A stretch of 41,396 nucleotides of DNA from contig DASPIR010000014.1 in the NCBI GenBank assembly GCA_035628995.1, positions 1-41,396 on the forward strand. Direction: 5' to 3'. The translations under genes and the position numbers were made by a program. Positions within the stretch are counted from its first letter, which is position 1, and the number at the start of each line of letters is the position of its first letter. This document shows positions 1-9,993 of the stretch, in pieces. A model generated the notes under the pieces. The model was given only the letters and a program-made list of their open reading frames with translations. It was not told the DNA's origin and made no database searches. Source of the DNA: Clostridia bacterium (lineage in GTDB: Bacteria; Bacillota; Clostridia; Lutisporales; Lutisporaceae).

Positions 1-62
1 ATGCGGAATGCTTCGTATTTCATCCACCCAGGATAATGTTTCATACCTTTTTTCCCTGCCAT
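1..62 (-). CDS. IS transposase OrfA-like N-terminus (cut by window edge)
   Basis: Only the first 20 codons are visible; the reading frame runs off the left edge. It begins with Met-Ala-Gly-Lys-Lys-Gly and has the basic, helix-forming start seen in helix-turn-helix OrfA proteins of IS3-like elements. A GGAGG ribosome binding site lies at 70-74. The assignment is inferred from this short stretch together with an IS-like terminal sequence just outside (115-140). The family cannot be fixed without the sequence to the left. Confidence 0.5.
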   Translation of the reverse strand, partial: MAGKKGMKHYPGWMKYEAFR

Positions 63-140
63 AGCAAAACCTCCTATCATAGTTTTATTCTACAATAGGA
101 GGCTTTTAGTTTCACTGTCCGTTTTTTAGGGTTCTATTCA
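63..140 (-). mobile_element. End of insertion sequence: terminal repeat, promoter and RBS hairpin
   Basis: Reading on the minus strand there is a probable terminal inverted repeat (140-115, containing AACCCTAAAAAACGGACAG), a promoter-like pair (-35 GTGAAA at 115-110, 17-base spacer, -10 TAGAAT at 92-87), then a hairpin whose arms CCTCCTAT (102-95) and ATAGGAGG (77-70) match perfectly. The right arm contains the transposase ribosome binding site. The start predicted from the promoter is near 80, inside the loop, so only transcripts entering from outside carry both arms. The exact outer end and any target duplication cannot be set from one end. Confidence 0.45.
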
Positions 141-160
141 AGTAAATGCAGTGCTTTCTA

Positions 161-820
161 TTAACTCTTTCTAGCAAAGACACGAACTCTTTCAAATCTG
201 CTTTCCTTCCCTGCAATGAGCCTTTTTATATTGCTCCTATGTGTATAAAATATAAATGCCGCTATAATAAAACTGAACACAAGTGCCACCAGTCCGATAT
301 TATCCATATTTAATAAATAAAGTGTAATCATTGCGATGGGAAAGGCAACAGCTGCCGTCAATGAGCTTAGAGACACATAGCCACTGCTGGTCAGCACTGC
401 AGCAAATGCTGCAGCCGAAACCAAAAGTGCGATTGGGAATAATGCAAGCAGCACCCCTGTTGAAGTAGCTATTCCTTTTCCGCCTTTAAAATGCGCAAAT
501 ATAGTGAAACAATGCCCTAATACAGCAGCAGCACCCGCAAGTATGGGAACAAGTATACCGTTTTCAGTAGGAACTCCGGATATATTTAATCTTGATACCC
601 ATGCTGCTGCAGCAAAGCCTTTAAAAATATCCACAGCTACAACCAAAATTCCGGCCTTCCAGCCCATAACCCTGAAAGAATTTGTGCCTCCAGCATTTCC
701 ACTTCCATAGTTTCTAATATCAATTCCTTTTATAATCTTACATACAATTATGCTGGTAGGTATGGAACCAATAAGGTAACTGAGAATGATTATAACAACA
801 ATGTTGACCATACTAATCAT
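161..820 (-). CDS. plsY: Acyl-phosphate:glycerol-3-phosphate acyltransferase PlsY
   Basis: PlsY is the membrane enzyme that transfers an acyl group from acyl phosphate to position 1 of glycerol-3-phosphate, the first step of phospholipid synthesis in most Gram-positive bacteria. The 219-residue protein has the usual family length and about five membrane segments. The conserved loops are present: GSIPTS near residue 18, the GSGNAGGTN motif near residue 40 and the glycine-rich GHCFTIFAHFKGGKG near residue 105-115. GGGGAGG lies seven bases before the ATG. It is a housekeeping gene; its product competes for the same glycerol-3-phosphate that the glp locus here produces and consumes, but the AAA/VWA pair separates the two and I infer no operon. 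Confidence 0.95.
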   Translation of the reverse strand: MISMVNIVVIIILSYLIGSIPTSIIVCKIIKGIDIRNYGSGNAGGTNSFRVMGWKAGILVVAVDIFKGFAAAAWVSRLNISGVPTENGILVPILAGAAAVLGHCFTIFAHFKGGKGIATSTGVLLALFPIALLVSAAAFAAVLTSSGYVSLSSLTAAVAFPIAMITLYLLNMDNIGLVALVFSFIIAAFIFYTHRSNIKRLIAGKESRFERVRVFARKS

Positions 821-954
821 TATTATTCCTCCCCATTTATATTAGATAGCAGTTATTTAGCTTGTCTTACCTAATACGTTCTCTTCTTATTGGATATATA
901 CAGCAAGCTGCTGCTCCTTTTGTTTAATGCAAAGAACATGTAAGCACTTTAATG

Positions 955-2355
955 TCACATTTTAAAACTGTTGATGTTAAATGTCTTCCCCTTTGCAGCT
1001 TCTATAATCTTATCAACGGCTGATGTTTCATCTGTCGTGCAAATGCAGCACAGATTAAAACCCTTTTTCTTAATAAGAGCGGAAACCTCAATACAATCTG
1101 TCAGTGGGCAATCACTCTTAAAGGGTACATTCGGTTCACCGTCAGTAAGCAATACAATATTTATATTCTTCTTTAAGCTTCTGGCTGCATATTCATACGC
1201 AACATTTAACCCATGGGCAAGAGGGGTAACCTCCTGAATCTCAATCTTGTCTATCAATTTCCTGATAGACTCTTTGTTATTTGTAAACTTTGAGTACAGA
1301 TATGCATTTTTACTTGAAAACGTAACTATTGCAGCCCCTCCTTTCAGCTTACGGCATATTTCAATCACCATTCTTTTGACTGATTCTATATTATCCCCCC
1401 TCATACTCTGGCTGTTATCTATTATAAATATGGTATTCCTATAATCTTTTACAGCTCCTCTATATACTTTTATATCTCTATCCTCAATTTCACTGTCCTG
1501 ATTTATCCAATATCTCTTTTTGAGCAGAGAAACTACTGTCCCGCTAATATCTATATTTTCAATCCAGTCATCTTTATGATAAGGAATGTATATTTTACTA
1601 TTCTCATCTTTATCTCCTTCTGTTTCTTCTTTTATGAGACAAGAATTCTTTTTCAGATATCTGATAACCTTCTGGATTTTATCAGTGTTTTCTATCTTGT
1701 CGATACCATTATTTTTACTGAATAAGCCTCCTCCGACCAAAGCGCTGATATCCATGCCTCCTCTTTTCATTCGTATTGGAGTATCGGAGTATTCACCGCT
1801 AAACTTATCCCTTGGACTTTTGAATATGAGAAAACTGCTGAAAATTCGATATCTTCGGCATCTGAACTTCTTTATTTTTTTAAGACTTAATCCCTCTGAC
1901 AATATACACTCTTCTATAGTACAAACCGCAGGAATTATCTTTCCATACATGTCAGACCGTATCTTTATGGCAATATGAACATGAGATCTGTTTGTAAAGC
2001 TGTTACGCAAAAACAGATCCTTGCCGTTTCCTGCGATAGCACCATTACTCTCTTTATCCTGTACAACAATTTCCACACCTTGAATGAATAATTCTTTCAA
2101 TCTTTTCAATATTTCACTGCAATTAACATTTCCGCCGCTGTGAAAAGTATCAATATGAACATATGAGCCTGCGCTTTCCTGTCCGTAAAGGCTATTCCCC
2201 AAATCCTTTGACTTTATGATTATAACCTCACCTTTACCGACATTGAAAAGATGGAGTTTTGTGCTCACAATGCTGCTTTCCCCAATGCGCACACCCCGAT
2301 GGCTGTTTAATTCGGATATTATCTTATTCTTGAAGAAAATCTCATTGTGTATCAA
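955..2355 (-). CDS. VWA-domain protein, BchD/CoxE-like partner of the adjacent AAA ATPase
   Basis: This 466-residue protein has an unrecognised N-terminal half (with a basic Cys/Arg-rich patch near 165-170) and a C-terminal von Willebrand factor A domain. The metal-ion-dependent adhesion site is intact: DNSQS at 313-317, Thr377 and TDGE at 404-407. VWA proteins of this type work as substrate-binding partners of MoxR/BchI-type ATPases in metal insertion or complex remodelling. The start is TTG, preceded by AAGGAAAA, and overlaps the end of the upstream ATPase gene by 14 bases, so the two are translationally coupled. There are no membrane segments. The substrate is unknown; a magnesium chelatase role is unlikely because no tetrapyrrole genes or ChlH-like subunit are present here. 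Confidence 0.8.
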   Translation of the reverse strand: MIHNEIFFKNKIISELNSHRGVRIGESSIVSTKLHLFNVGKGEVIIIKSKDLGNSLYGQESAGSYVHIDTFHSGGNVNCSEILKRLKELFIQGVEIVVQDKESNGAIAGNGKDLFLRNSFTNRSHVHIAIKIRSDMYGKIIPAVCTIEECILSEGLSLKKIKKFRCRRYRIFSSFLIFKSPRDKFSGEYSDTPIRMKRGGMDISALVGGGLFSKNNGIDKIENTDKIQKVIRYLKKNSCLIKEETEGDKDENSKIYIPYHKDDWIENIDISGTVVSLLKKRYWINQDSEIEDRDIKVYRGAVKDYRNTIFIIDNSQSMRGDNIESVKRMVIEICRKLKGGAAIVTFSSKNAYLYSKFTNNKESIRKLIDKIEIQEVTPLAHGLNVAYEYAARSLKKNINIVLLTDGEPNVPFKSDCPLTDCIEVSALIKKKGFNLCCICTTDETSAVDKIIEAAKGKTFNINSFKM

Positions 2356-3550
2356 TTTTCCTTATGTCCTTTCCTGTAACCACCCAATTATCTTCATCAA
2401 TATCTATAAGGGGCCTTGCATCCTCCAGGGATTCGCTGTTTGAACTGCTTTTTCCCTTCGCATTCTTTTTAGACATACTTGCCAGTCTGGACATAAAACC
2501 CTCACGCGGTAAATCCAGACCGTCCGGATTATTGTTTATGTTGTCAGAATCGGTCTTCAAATATTGAATAGCCTTTTCCTTATATTCACTCTCTATATTT
2601 GACATATAGCTTATTACCTTCACAACATTTTCTTTCGTAACGCGATTCCTATGCTCAAGCATTGAAAGTATTTTTGCTCCTTGCAGAATTGACTTTATAG
2701 GTCTTATGCTTTCCATACTGAAATTTTTATAGAGCTTTGCCATTAGCAAATATATTTCATCAGGGACTTCCGGTTCCCCTACCTTTTCTTCACTGAATAT
2801 TTTCAGAGTGTGCTCCAGATCATCAAGATAAAACCGGCCGGGTCCACAGATAACTTCTTTTATCTCTTCAATCGATTCAGGCCTTTTCACATTAACCTCA
2901 AAGTCAAACCTATCGCTCAACTGTTTCCTTATATCCTTAATATGTCCTGGTTCCTCATCAGGATTTGAAGCTGCCCAGATTGATATACTTACAGGAAGTT
3001 CAATATCAGAAAGTCCTGTCTCTTCAATCTGTATCCTTCCCGGTTTTGTCCCCATTACATCAAGCAGTATATCTGTGATCTGAGCTGATGTTTCTGCCAG
3101 GCGATTGATTTCGTCAATAAATATAATACCCCGGTTTGCTCGTGGGATTGTCCCCAGTAAAAAAGCAGCTTCCGGGCTGTCCTTGTCTATCAGCTTTTTA
3201 AGATCTATACCCCCAGCTACGGTCCCCGGTTTTGCTGAATGGGATATTTCCAAAAAAGGCATAGGTATATATTCTCTACCCAGCGATTCTATTCCTTCTT
3301 TGCTCATTCCACGGTGCATATTACATACCGGATGTTCCGGGCTGCAGTTAAAAGAACAGTCTTTTATCCTTTCTATGTAAGGAAGTACATTCTTAAATGC
3401 CCTGATTATCGTCGTCTTGCCGATCCCTCTCAGCCCTGTGGCATGTACATGTACCGGCACCCCAATGTAAGTCGATAGTGCTGATATTTTAAGACATTCA
3501 ACCATATTCCTGTTTCCATTATGCAATACAATATCATTGTTATATTTCAA
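2342..3550 (-). CDS. MoxR/BchI-like AAA+ ATPase
   Basis: This AAA+ ATPase of 402 residues has Walker A GLRGIGKT at 39-46, Walker B GIIFIDEIN at 141-149 and a sensor-1 segment WAASNPDE near 193-200. The layout, with an insert before a substrate loop and a helical lid, matches the helix-2-insert clade (MoxR/BchI/ChlI). Cysteines 65, 69 and 76 form a small cluster in the insert after Walker A, which could bind metal. The start is TTG behind GGAGGGATATAA. It is the first gene of a two-gene unit with the overlapping VWA gene. The pair probably acts as a chaperone that remodels or metallates a client enzyme. Its position next to the glp redox genes suggests, but does not show, a client there. Confidence 0.8.
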   Translation of the reverse strand: MKYNNDIVLHNGNRNMVECLKISALSTYIGVPVHVHATGLRGIGKTTIIRAFKNVLPYIERIKDCSFNCSPEHPVCNMHRGMSKEGIESLGREYIPMPFLEISHSAKPGTVAGGIDLKKLIDKDSPEAAFLLGTIPRANRGIIFIDEINRLAETSAQITDILLDVMGTKPGRIQIEETGLSDIELPVSISIWAASNPDEEPGHIKDIRKQLSDRFDFEVNVKRPESIEEIKEVICGPGRFYLDDLEHTLKIFSEEKVGEPEVPDEIYLLMAKLYKNFSMESIRPIKSILQGAKILSMLEHRNRVTKENVVKVISYMSNIESEYKEKAIQYLKTDSDNINNNPDGLDLPREGFMSRLASMSKKNAKGKSSSNSESLEDARPLIDIDEDNWVVTGKDIRKIDTQ

Positions 3551-3660
3551 TTATATCCCTCCCTATACTATTATTCTTAAAAGTGTTACTATTATGCTCT
3601 CTTATAAAAATAACTTTAACTCAATAGTACTTATAGGGTGGGGTATACTATCTATATGAA

Positions 3661-3702
3661 ACACCCTTCGGTTTAAATCTGCAATCTGAAACCGGAGGGT
3701 GT
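3661..3702 (-). terminator. Terminator-like hairpin after the sigma-54 activator gene
   Basis: Arms 3661-3674 and 3689-3702 are complementary at 13 of 14 positions (ACACCCTTCGGTTT against AAACCGGAGGGTGT) around a 14-base loop. It lies 25 bases beyond the activator stop codon. The U-tract on the minus strand is weak (TTTCATAT), so termination may be partial, with some read-through into the AAA/VWA pair. Confidence 0.65.
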
Positions 3703-3727
3703 CTGCAATTGATTAATACGATACATT

Positions 3728-5146
3728 CTATTTAACAATATCATATCTCCGGGCTTTCAGCGCCACCGTCTTATGCGTAATCCCCAAAGCCTTCCCCGCA
3801 GCGTTGAAACTCCCATACTTCACCAAGGCCTGTTTTATTATCTCCTTCTCATACTCTTCCAAAGTAGCTATATTCCCTGCGTTATTCATATTAATAAGCG
3901 TTGCATTGCAGTCTGTACATACGTTTACTTGATAAAGTGAAGATATGTATGAAGGAAGATTGCTGATTTCTATCTCATCGCCATCAGCCAGGGCAATGAC
4001 TCTTTCTACTAGATTTTCCAATTCTCTTATATTGCCAGGCCAATCGTAGTTATGCAGACAGCTGTTTGCCTCTTTGGAGATACCTTTAATTTCCCTTCCC
4101 ATATTTGAACTTATTTCTTTTACAAAATACTGAAGCAGCATGGAAATATCCTCTCTTCGTTCCTTCAAGGTCGGTACATAGATAGGCACGACATTAAGCC
4201 TATAATACAGGTCCTCTCTGAAAGCTCCTTTCTCCATCAGTGCTTCAAGGTTGCAGTGAGTTGCAGCGATAATCCTTACATCACATTTTATCGTTTCATT
4301 GCCGCCAATCCTTTCAAATTCTTTATCCTGTATGACTCTCAAAATCTTTACCTGCATATCCACCGGCATATCGCCAATCTCATCCAGGAAGATTGTTCCG
4401 CCATTTGCCTGCTCGAATTTTCCTATCTTCCTTCTATTAGCCCCTGTAAAGGCACCCTGCTCATATCCGAATAGCTCCGATTCCAAAAGCGTCGATGGTA
4501 TAGCTCCGCAATTCACTATTGAATATGGACCTTTTGCCCTGCTGCTGTTATTGTGTATGCCCTTGGCTATCAACCCCTTCCCTGTGCCGCTTTCTCCCGT
4601 GATCAGCACATTGGAACGAGTTTGTGCTGCTTTGTATGCTATCATAAGTACTTTTTTGATTGAGCTGCTTTCACCGACTACCTCATCAAACATCCCTCTA
4701 CCATCAAAATCATTGTTATAAGAAGATAAATTGAGCTCGATAATTTCTCTTTTTCTATGCTTTTCCTTTGTATCCTCTTCCCTGTAAATTGCTATTACTC
4801 CCTTGAATTCAGCATCAAAATATATTGGAGATGCACTTACGCTTACAGGGTCAACGCCCTTTTTTAAAGCAAGATTGCCGCGTATACATTTTTTCTTTCT
4901 AAATGCAGTCAAAATTACATCATCATTTTTAGTCATGAATATATTAGTCCCAACTTCGATGTGGCTTCCAACCTTCATTATCCTTTCATAGCTGCTGTTG
5001 AAATACTTAATATATCCGCGCTCATTTATTATGCATACTCCATCAGGTAAATTGTCAAACAGGTGATAGCTCTCAAATCCTGAGAAGTCCTTGTTTGTTG
5101 GTATGCTGGATTTAATATTCAAGCTAGTAACACCATTATTCTTCAC
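3728..5146 (-). CDS. Sigma-54-dependent transcriptional activator (PAS-AAA-Fis)
   Basis: A bacterial enhancer-binding protein that uses ATP to open sigma-54 promoters. The 472 residues contain an N-terminal PAS sensor (about 30-125), a central AAA+ domain with Walker A GESGTGKG (184-191), the sigma-54 contact loop GAFTGA (231-236) and Walker B TIFLDEIGDMP (about 251-261), and a Fis-type helix-turn-helix at about 440-465. All catalytic motifs are intact. There is no receiver domain, so the signal is probably a ligand or redox cue sensed by PAS, not phosphorylation. Start is GTG after GGAGGG. It follows the DUF1667 gene by 22 bases on the same strand and is thus probably the last gene of the glp operon. 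A -24/-12 promoter at 11431-11446 before glpP is its obvious target. Confidence 0.92.
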   Translation of the reverse strand: MKNNGVTSLNIKSSIPTNKDFSGFESYHLFDNLPDGVCIINERGYIKYFNSSYERIMKVGSHIEVGTNIFMTKNDDVILTAFRKKKCIRGNLALKKGVDPVSVSASPIYFDAEFKGVIAIYREEDTKEKHRKREIIELNLSSYNNDFDGRGMFDEVVGESSSIKKVLMIAYKAAQTRSNVLITGESGTGKGLIAKGIHNNSSRAKGPYSIVNCGAIPSTLLESELFGYEQGAFTGANRRKIGKFEQANGGTIFLDEIGDMPVDMQVKILRVIQDKEFERIGGNETIKCDVRIIAATHCNLEALMEKGAFREDLYYRLNVVPIYVPTLKERREDISMLLQYFVKEISSNMGREIKGISKEANSCLHNYDWPGNIRELENLVERVIALADGDEIEISNLPSYISSLYQVNVCTDCNATLINMNNAGNIATLEEYEKEIIKQALVKYGSFNAAGKALGITHKTVALKARRYDIVK

Positions 5147-5168
5147 CTTTAACCCTCCATTTCACGTA

Positions 5169-5531
5169 CTAAACGGTTCTTGAAGAAATTACATTTGCCC
5201 CTGTGGAAAAAATATTTTCAATCAATATAGCTCCGAGCTTAACGGGTGCATCTATTTCTATAGAGTTAATTTCTTTCATGCAAGCAAATATCAGTTTTTT
5301 GGGTATTGGTTTATCTGTCCTGACTGGCAGTCTTTTTAAGTTGGTATTTTTCAGCTTTACTGTTGAAGTTAATATTCTGGTGGGATTAGTAACCTCTGTA
5401 ATCCCATACCCTTCACCTCTCTTGCAGCTGTTGCCCCTAACAAGATAACCCGAAGTACTGCTTTTATCCTCGCTTACTTCCATAGTGCAGCCGATCGGGC
5501 AGATAGTGCATGTTATAGCCGTCTTACCCAT
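5169..5531 (-). CDS. DUF1667 cysteine-rich protein of glycerol-3-phosphate oxidation
   Basis: A small protein of about 120 residues with an N-terminal cluster CTICPIGC (residues 8-15) and another cysteine near 36, in the layout of DUF1667 proteins. These genes commonly sit directly after a GlpA-like dehydrogenase and a second flavoprotein in anaerobic Firmicutes and Thermotogae. The cysteines could carry an iron-sulfur centre or disulfide for electron transfer. I chose the ATG at 5531 because AAGGGGGT lies seven bases ahead; an in-frame GTG at 5549 would overlap the stop of the upstream gene by four bases and is the alternative. The biochemical role is not established to my knowledge. Confidence 0.8.
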   Translation of the reverse strand: MGKTAITCTICPIGCTMEVSEDKSSTSGYLVRGNSCKRGEGYGITEVTNPTRILTSTVKLKNTNLKRLPVRTDKPIPKKLIFACMKEINSIEIDAPVKLGAILIENIFSTGANVISSRTV

Positions 5532-5545
5532 ATTCATACCCCCTT

Positions 5546-6799
5546 TCACTCAACGTCAACAGTTAATAATGAATGATCTCCTGCCTTTAAATCCTCAGCA
5601 GTAATATTTATGTGCTCCATTTCTCCAGGCCGCATGTATGCTTTGTTTATTTTCTTTATGACAGTTTCACCGATCCTTACTACCAGCTTCTCATTCTTAA
5701 ATATTCTATCCACTCGCATATACAAGTCAATTGAGTGCTCTACGTTGTTCTCTCTTATAATCTGTGGCACTATATATCTAATGCCTTTACCCGGCTTTGT
5801 ATTTATTACATGACCATAAACACTTGTTTTATCTTTTATAAACCTGGCAGCATTTCTTCCTGCCTTCCGGCTTTCTTCCGTCACATTATCAACAAGGTCA
5901 TGGACATGCACTACATTACCACAGGCAAACACGCCCTCAACTGTTGTTTCCATGGATTCATTTACAACAGGCCCACCGGTAACCGGATCTATTTTTACAC
6001 CGAAGCCTTTGGACAGCTCATTCTCCGGGATCAAACCCACTGATAAGAGGAGGGTATCACATTCATAATACTGTTCTGTCCCTTTAACCGGTTTTCTCTT
6101 TTCATCAACCTCTGCTATTGTGACTCCCTCAATTCTGTCCTTTCCCTTAATATCTACAATTGTATGACTGAGGAGCAGCGGAATATCATAATCGTCGAGA
6201 CATTGTACAATATTTCTTATAAGTCCACCCGGATAAGGAAGGACTTCCGCTACTACCTGAACCTGTGCCCCTTCCAGAATGAGCCGCCTGGCCATTATCA
6301 TGCCAATGTCCCCTGAACCTAGTATTACTACCTTTCTGCCGACCATATAGCCTTCTTTGTTGACAAACCGCTGTGCCGTACCAGCGGTAAATATACCGCT
6401 TGGTCTTGAACCCGGTATATTTATTGCTCCCCTTGACCTTTCCCTGCATCCCATAGACATCACAATTGCCTTTGCCTTGATACTGACAAGTCCGTCCGAG
6501 CTGCTGACTGTGCTGACAATCCTATCTTCAGTTATGCCCAATACCATGGTGTCAAGTTTGTAGTCTATTCCAAGATCCTTTAGCTCATTGATAAACCTTT
6601 CCGCATATTCCGGTCCTGTCAATTCTTCCTGGAATATATGAAGCCCAAAACCATTGTGTACGCATTGCTGCAGAATACCTCCGAGTTCTATGTCCCTGTC
6701 AATGATTAATACTTCGTCTGCTCCATTCTTTTTAGCCTCTATGGCAGCTGCCAATCCAGCCGGTCCTCCTCCAATGACTGCAATATCATATTCATGCAT
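5546..6799 (-). CDS. FAD/NAD(P)-binding oxidoreductase, partner of the GlpA-like dehydrogenase
   Basis: This 417-residue flavoprotein has two dinucleotide-binding folds: GGGPAG near residue 10 for FAD and GSGDIG near residue 160 for NAD(P). The closing segment with FACGNVVHVHDLVDNV matches class-II pyridine nucleotide-disulfide-type oxidoreductases. It lacks a redox-active CxxC; a single Cys lies near 47. In position it replaces GlpB of the GlpABC complex. I infer that it takes electrons from the GlpA-like protein, perhaps through DUF1667, and passes them to NAD(P) or another soluble carrier. AGGAGGTG stands seven bases before ATG; it follows the glpA-like gene by 12 bases and overlaps the alternative start of the DUF1667 gene, so the three are one unit. 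Confidence 0.87.
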   Translation of the reverse strand: MHEYDIAVIGGGPAGLAAAIEAKKNGADEVLIIDRDIELGGILQQCVHNGFGLHIFQEELTGPEYAERFINELKDLGIDYKLDTMVLGITEDRIVSTVSSSDGLVSIKAKAIVMSMGCRERSRGAINIPGSRPSGIFTAGTAQRFVNKEGYMVGRKVVILGSGDIGMIMARRLILEGAQVQVVAEVLPYPGGLIRNIVQCLDDYDIPLLLSHTIVDIKGKDRIEGVTIAEVDEKRKPVKGTEQYYECDTLLLSVGLIPENELSKGFGVKIDPVTGGPVVNESMETTVEGVFACGNVVHVHDLVDNVTEESRKAGRNAARFIKDKTSVYGHVINTKPGKGIRYIVPQIIRENNVEHSIDLYMRVDRIFKNEKLVVRIGETVIKKINKAYMRPGEMEHINITAEDLKAGDHSLLTVDVE

Positions 6800-6811
6800 T
6801 ATATCACCTCC

Positions 6812-8296
6812 TCAAATTTCTTTTGATGCTGCAGCAAACTCATTGATAACTTCATATAAACAGTGGTCTTTGGTTTCCCCTGTCAGAATATAAGATTTCC
6901 GACTGTTTTTTACTACATCTTTAATATCAATTTTCAATTCTCTTGCCAGTATTTCCATAACCCTCGGTCCGCAAAAGCCTCCCTGACACCGCCCTGTACC
7001 AGGCCTTACCCTTTTCTTTACGCCGTCTACAGTCCTGGCTCCAACCTTTCTATGGATTGCATCAACTATTTCTCCTTCCGTTATGCTCTCACACCTGCAT
7101 ATGATCCTACCGTACCTTGGGTCCTGTTTTATAAGCTTGTTTTTCACCTCTTCCGGAAGCTCCATGAATCTCATAACTTTTCTCCTAATAGGATTGAAAT
7201 TCATGTTCTCATCAGCTCTACCCATTAACTCTTTTAATATGTCCGCTACATACACTGCTATTGCTGGGGCAGATGAAAGACCTGGCGATTCAATCCCTGC
7301 GACATTTATGAACCCGCTTGCCTCTTTTGATTCACCTATAACAAAATCATCTGTATCTGATCTTGCTCTGATACCCGCAAAAGCTGTAATCACTGCCCCG
7401 GGCAGTAATCCTTCTGCTGATCTGGATGACGCATTCCATATATATGAGATACCTTCCAGTGTAGTCTGTACTGCGTCCTTCTCTTCTACATCCTCTGCGT
7501 CAGGGCCGATGAGAATATTACCATGGACCGTAGGAGATATTAGAACCCCTTTGCCAACATCCGAAGGACACTGGAATACAACAGTGTTTACAAAGTTGCC
7601 TATACTTTTATCAAATATGTTGTACTGACCTCTTCTTGGCAATATTTTAAAACTCGGAGCTGCCACCATGTTATTGATCTTATCAGAATATAAACCCGCA
7701 CAATTTATAACATATTTTGCATCTATATGTTTATCTGGCATGTACACTCTGTAACCTGCTGCAGTTTTCTCAATATTGATTACCTCACTGTCAAGCAGAA
7801 TCTCCACACCATTCTCTACGGCATTCTCTGCTAAAGCTATTGCCATCTCCCATGGTGAAACTATACCTGCGTTTCTTGCGTACAACGCTCCAACTACTAC
7901 ATTGCTCAAATTTTTATCTATTTCATGTACTCTTTCTTTGCCTATAATCTCTAAATCAGTTACACCGTTAGAAATGCCTTGATCATATAATTTTTGTATT
8001 GTCTTCATTTCTTCAGGTCTGAAAGTCAGAACAAGCGATCCTGTCTTTTTATAAGGAACATCAAGCTCCCCGCATATCTTTTCAAACATCATACTGCCTG
8101 GAGCATTGAATTTTGCCTTTAAAGTACCCGGTTTTGCATCATATCCAGCATGGACTATTGCACTGTTGGCCTTTGTTGTACCATCAGCCACATCACTGTT
8201 TTTTTCAATCAATACAGTCTTAAAATCATACCTTGAAAACTCCCTTGCAATAGAACACCCGACAATTCCAGCACCGATAATTGCTATATCAAACAT
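6812..8296 (-). CDS. glpA: GlpA-like glycerol-3-phosphate dehydrogenase with C-terminal BFD [2Fe-2S] domain
   Basis: An FAD-dependent DAO-fold dehydrogenase of 494 residues, predicted to oxidise sn-glycerol-3-phosphate to dihydroxyacetone phosphate. The FAD motif GAGIVG lies near residue 8. The C-terminal quarter is a BFD-like domain with the cysteine pattern C-x-C near 406-408 and C-x4-C near 441-446, as in GlpA, which binds a [2Fe-2S] cluster. The context, directly after glycerol kinase and facilitator genes, supports this substrate; members of the same family act on other 2-hydroxy acids, so the substrate remains an inference. RBS GAGGAGG is clear. A strong terminator (8333-8392) separates it from glpK, so its expression probably depends on antitermination. 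Confidence 0.85.
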   Translation of the reverse strand: MFDIAIIGAGIVGCSIAREFSRYDFKTVLIEKNSDVADGTTKANSAIVHAGYDAKPGTLKAKFNAPGSMMFEKICGELDVPYKKTGSLVLTFRPEEMKTIQKLYDQGISNGVTDLEIIGKERVHEIDKNLSNVVVGALYARNAGIVSPWEMAIALAENAVENGVEILLDSEVINIEKTAAGYRVYMPDKHIDAKYVINCAGLYSDKINNMVAAPSFKILPRRGQYNIFDKSIGNFVNTVVFQCPSDVGKGVLISPTVHGNILIGPDAEDVEEKDAVQTTLEGISYIWNASSRSAEGLLPGAVITAFAGIRARSDTDDFVIGESKEASGFINVAGIESPGLSSAPAIAVYVADILKELMGRADENMNFNPIRRKVMRFMELPEEVKNKLIKQDPRYGRIICRCESITEGEIVDAIHRKVGARTVDGVKKRVRPGTGRCQGGFCGPRVMEILARELKIDIKDVVKNSRKSYILTGETKDHCLYEVINEFAAASKEI

Positions 8297-8330
8297 TTAT
8301 ATTCCTCCTCTTTTAGAGAAATCTTATTTT

Positions 8331-8392
8331 TATTAAAAAAATAAAGCCGCACTAGTTCAAACCTATCATTCCATAGGTCAACTTGTGCGGCT
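8331..8392 (-). terminator. Intrinsic terminator between glpK and glpA-like gene; candidate GlpP target
   Basis: On the minus strand, arm AGCCGCAC (8392-8385) pairs with GTGCGGCT (8352-8345), and the inner bases pair further (ACCTAT with ATAGGT), giving a long stem with a short loop, followed by a U-rich run (8344-8333). It lies inside the operon, 49 bases before the dehydrogenase start codon, where B. subtilis has the glpD leader terminator that GlpP overrides. The structure is seen; control by GlpP is inference. Confidence 0.85.
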
Positions 8393-8465
8393 CTCCAATT
8401 CAAAAGCCCTCAATATTCATTTCTAAGTAAAGCTTATCATACAGATTAAGCTTTGTAAATAGTGT

Positions 8466-9974
<1,509 letters not shown>

Positions 9975-9993
9975 TTATTTTCTGTGTCTTGAT

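Noticed and set aside
955-3550. Magnesium chelatase subunits BchI/BchD
   Set aside because: The motifs are shared by the whole MoxR/VWA group; there is no ChlH-like subunit or tetrapyrrole gene nearby.
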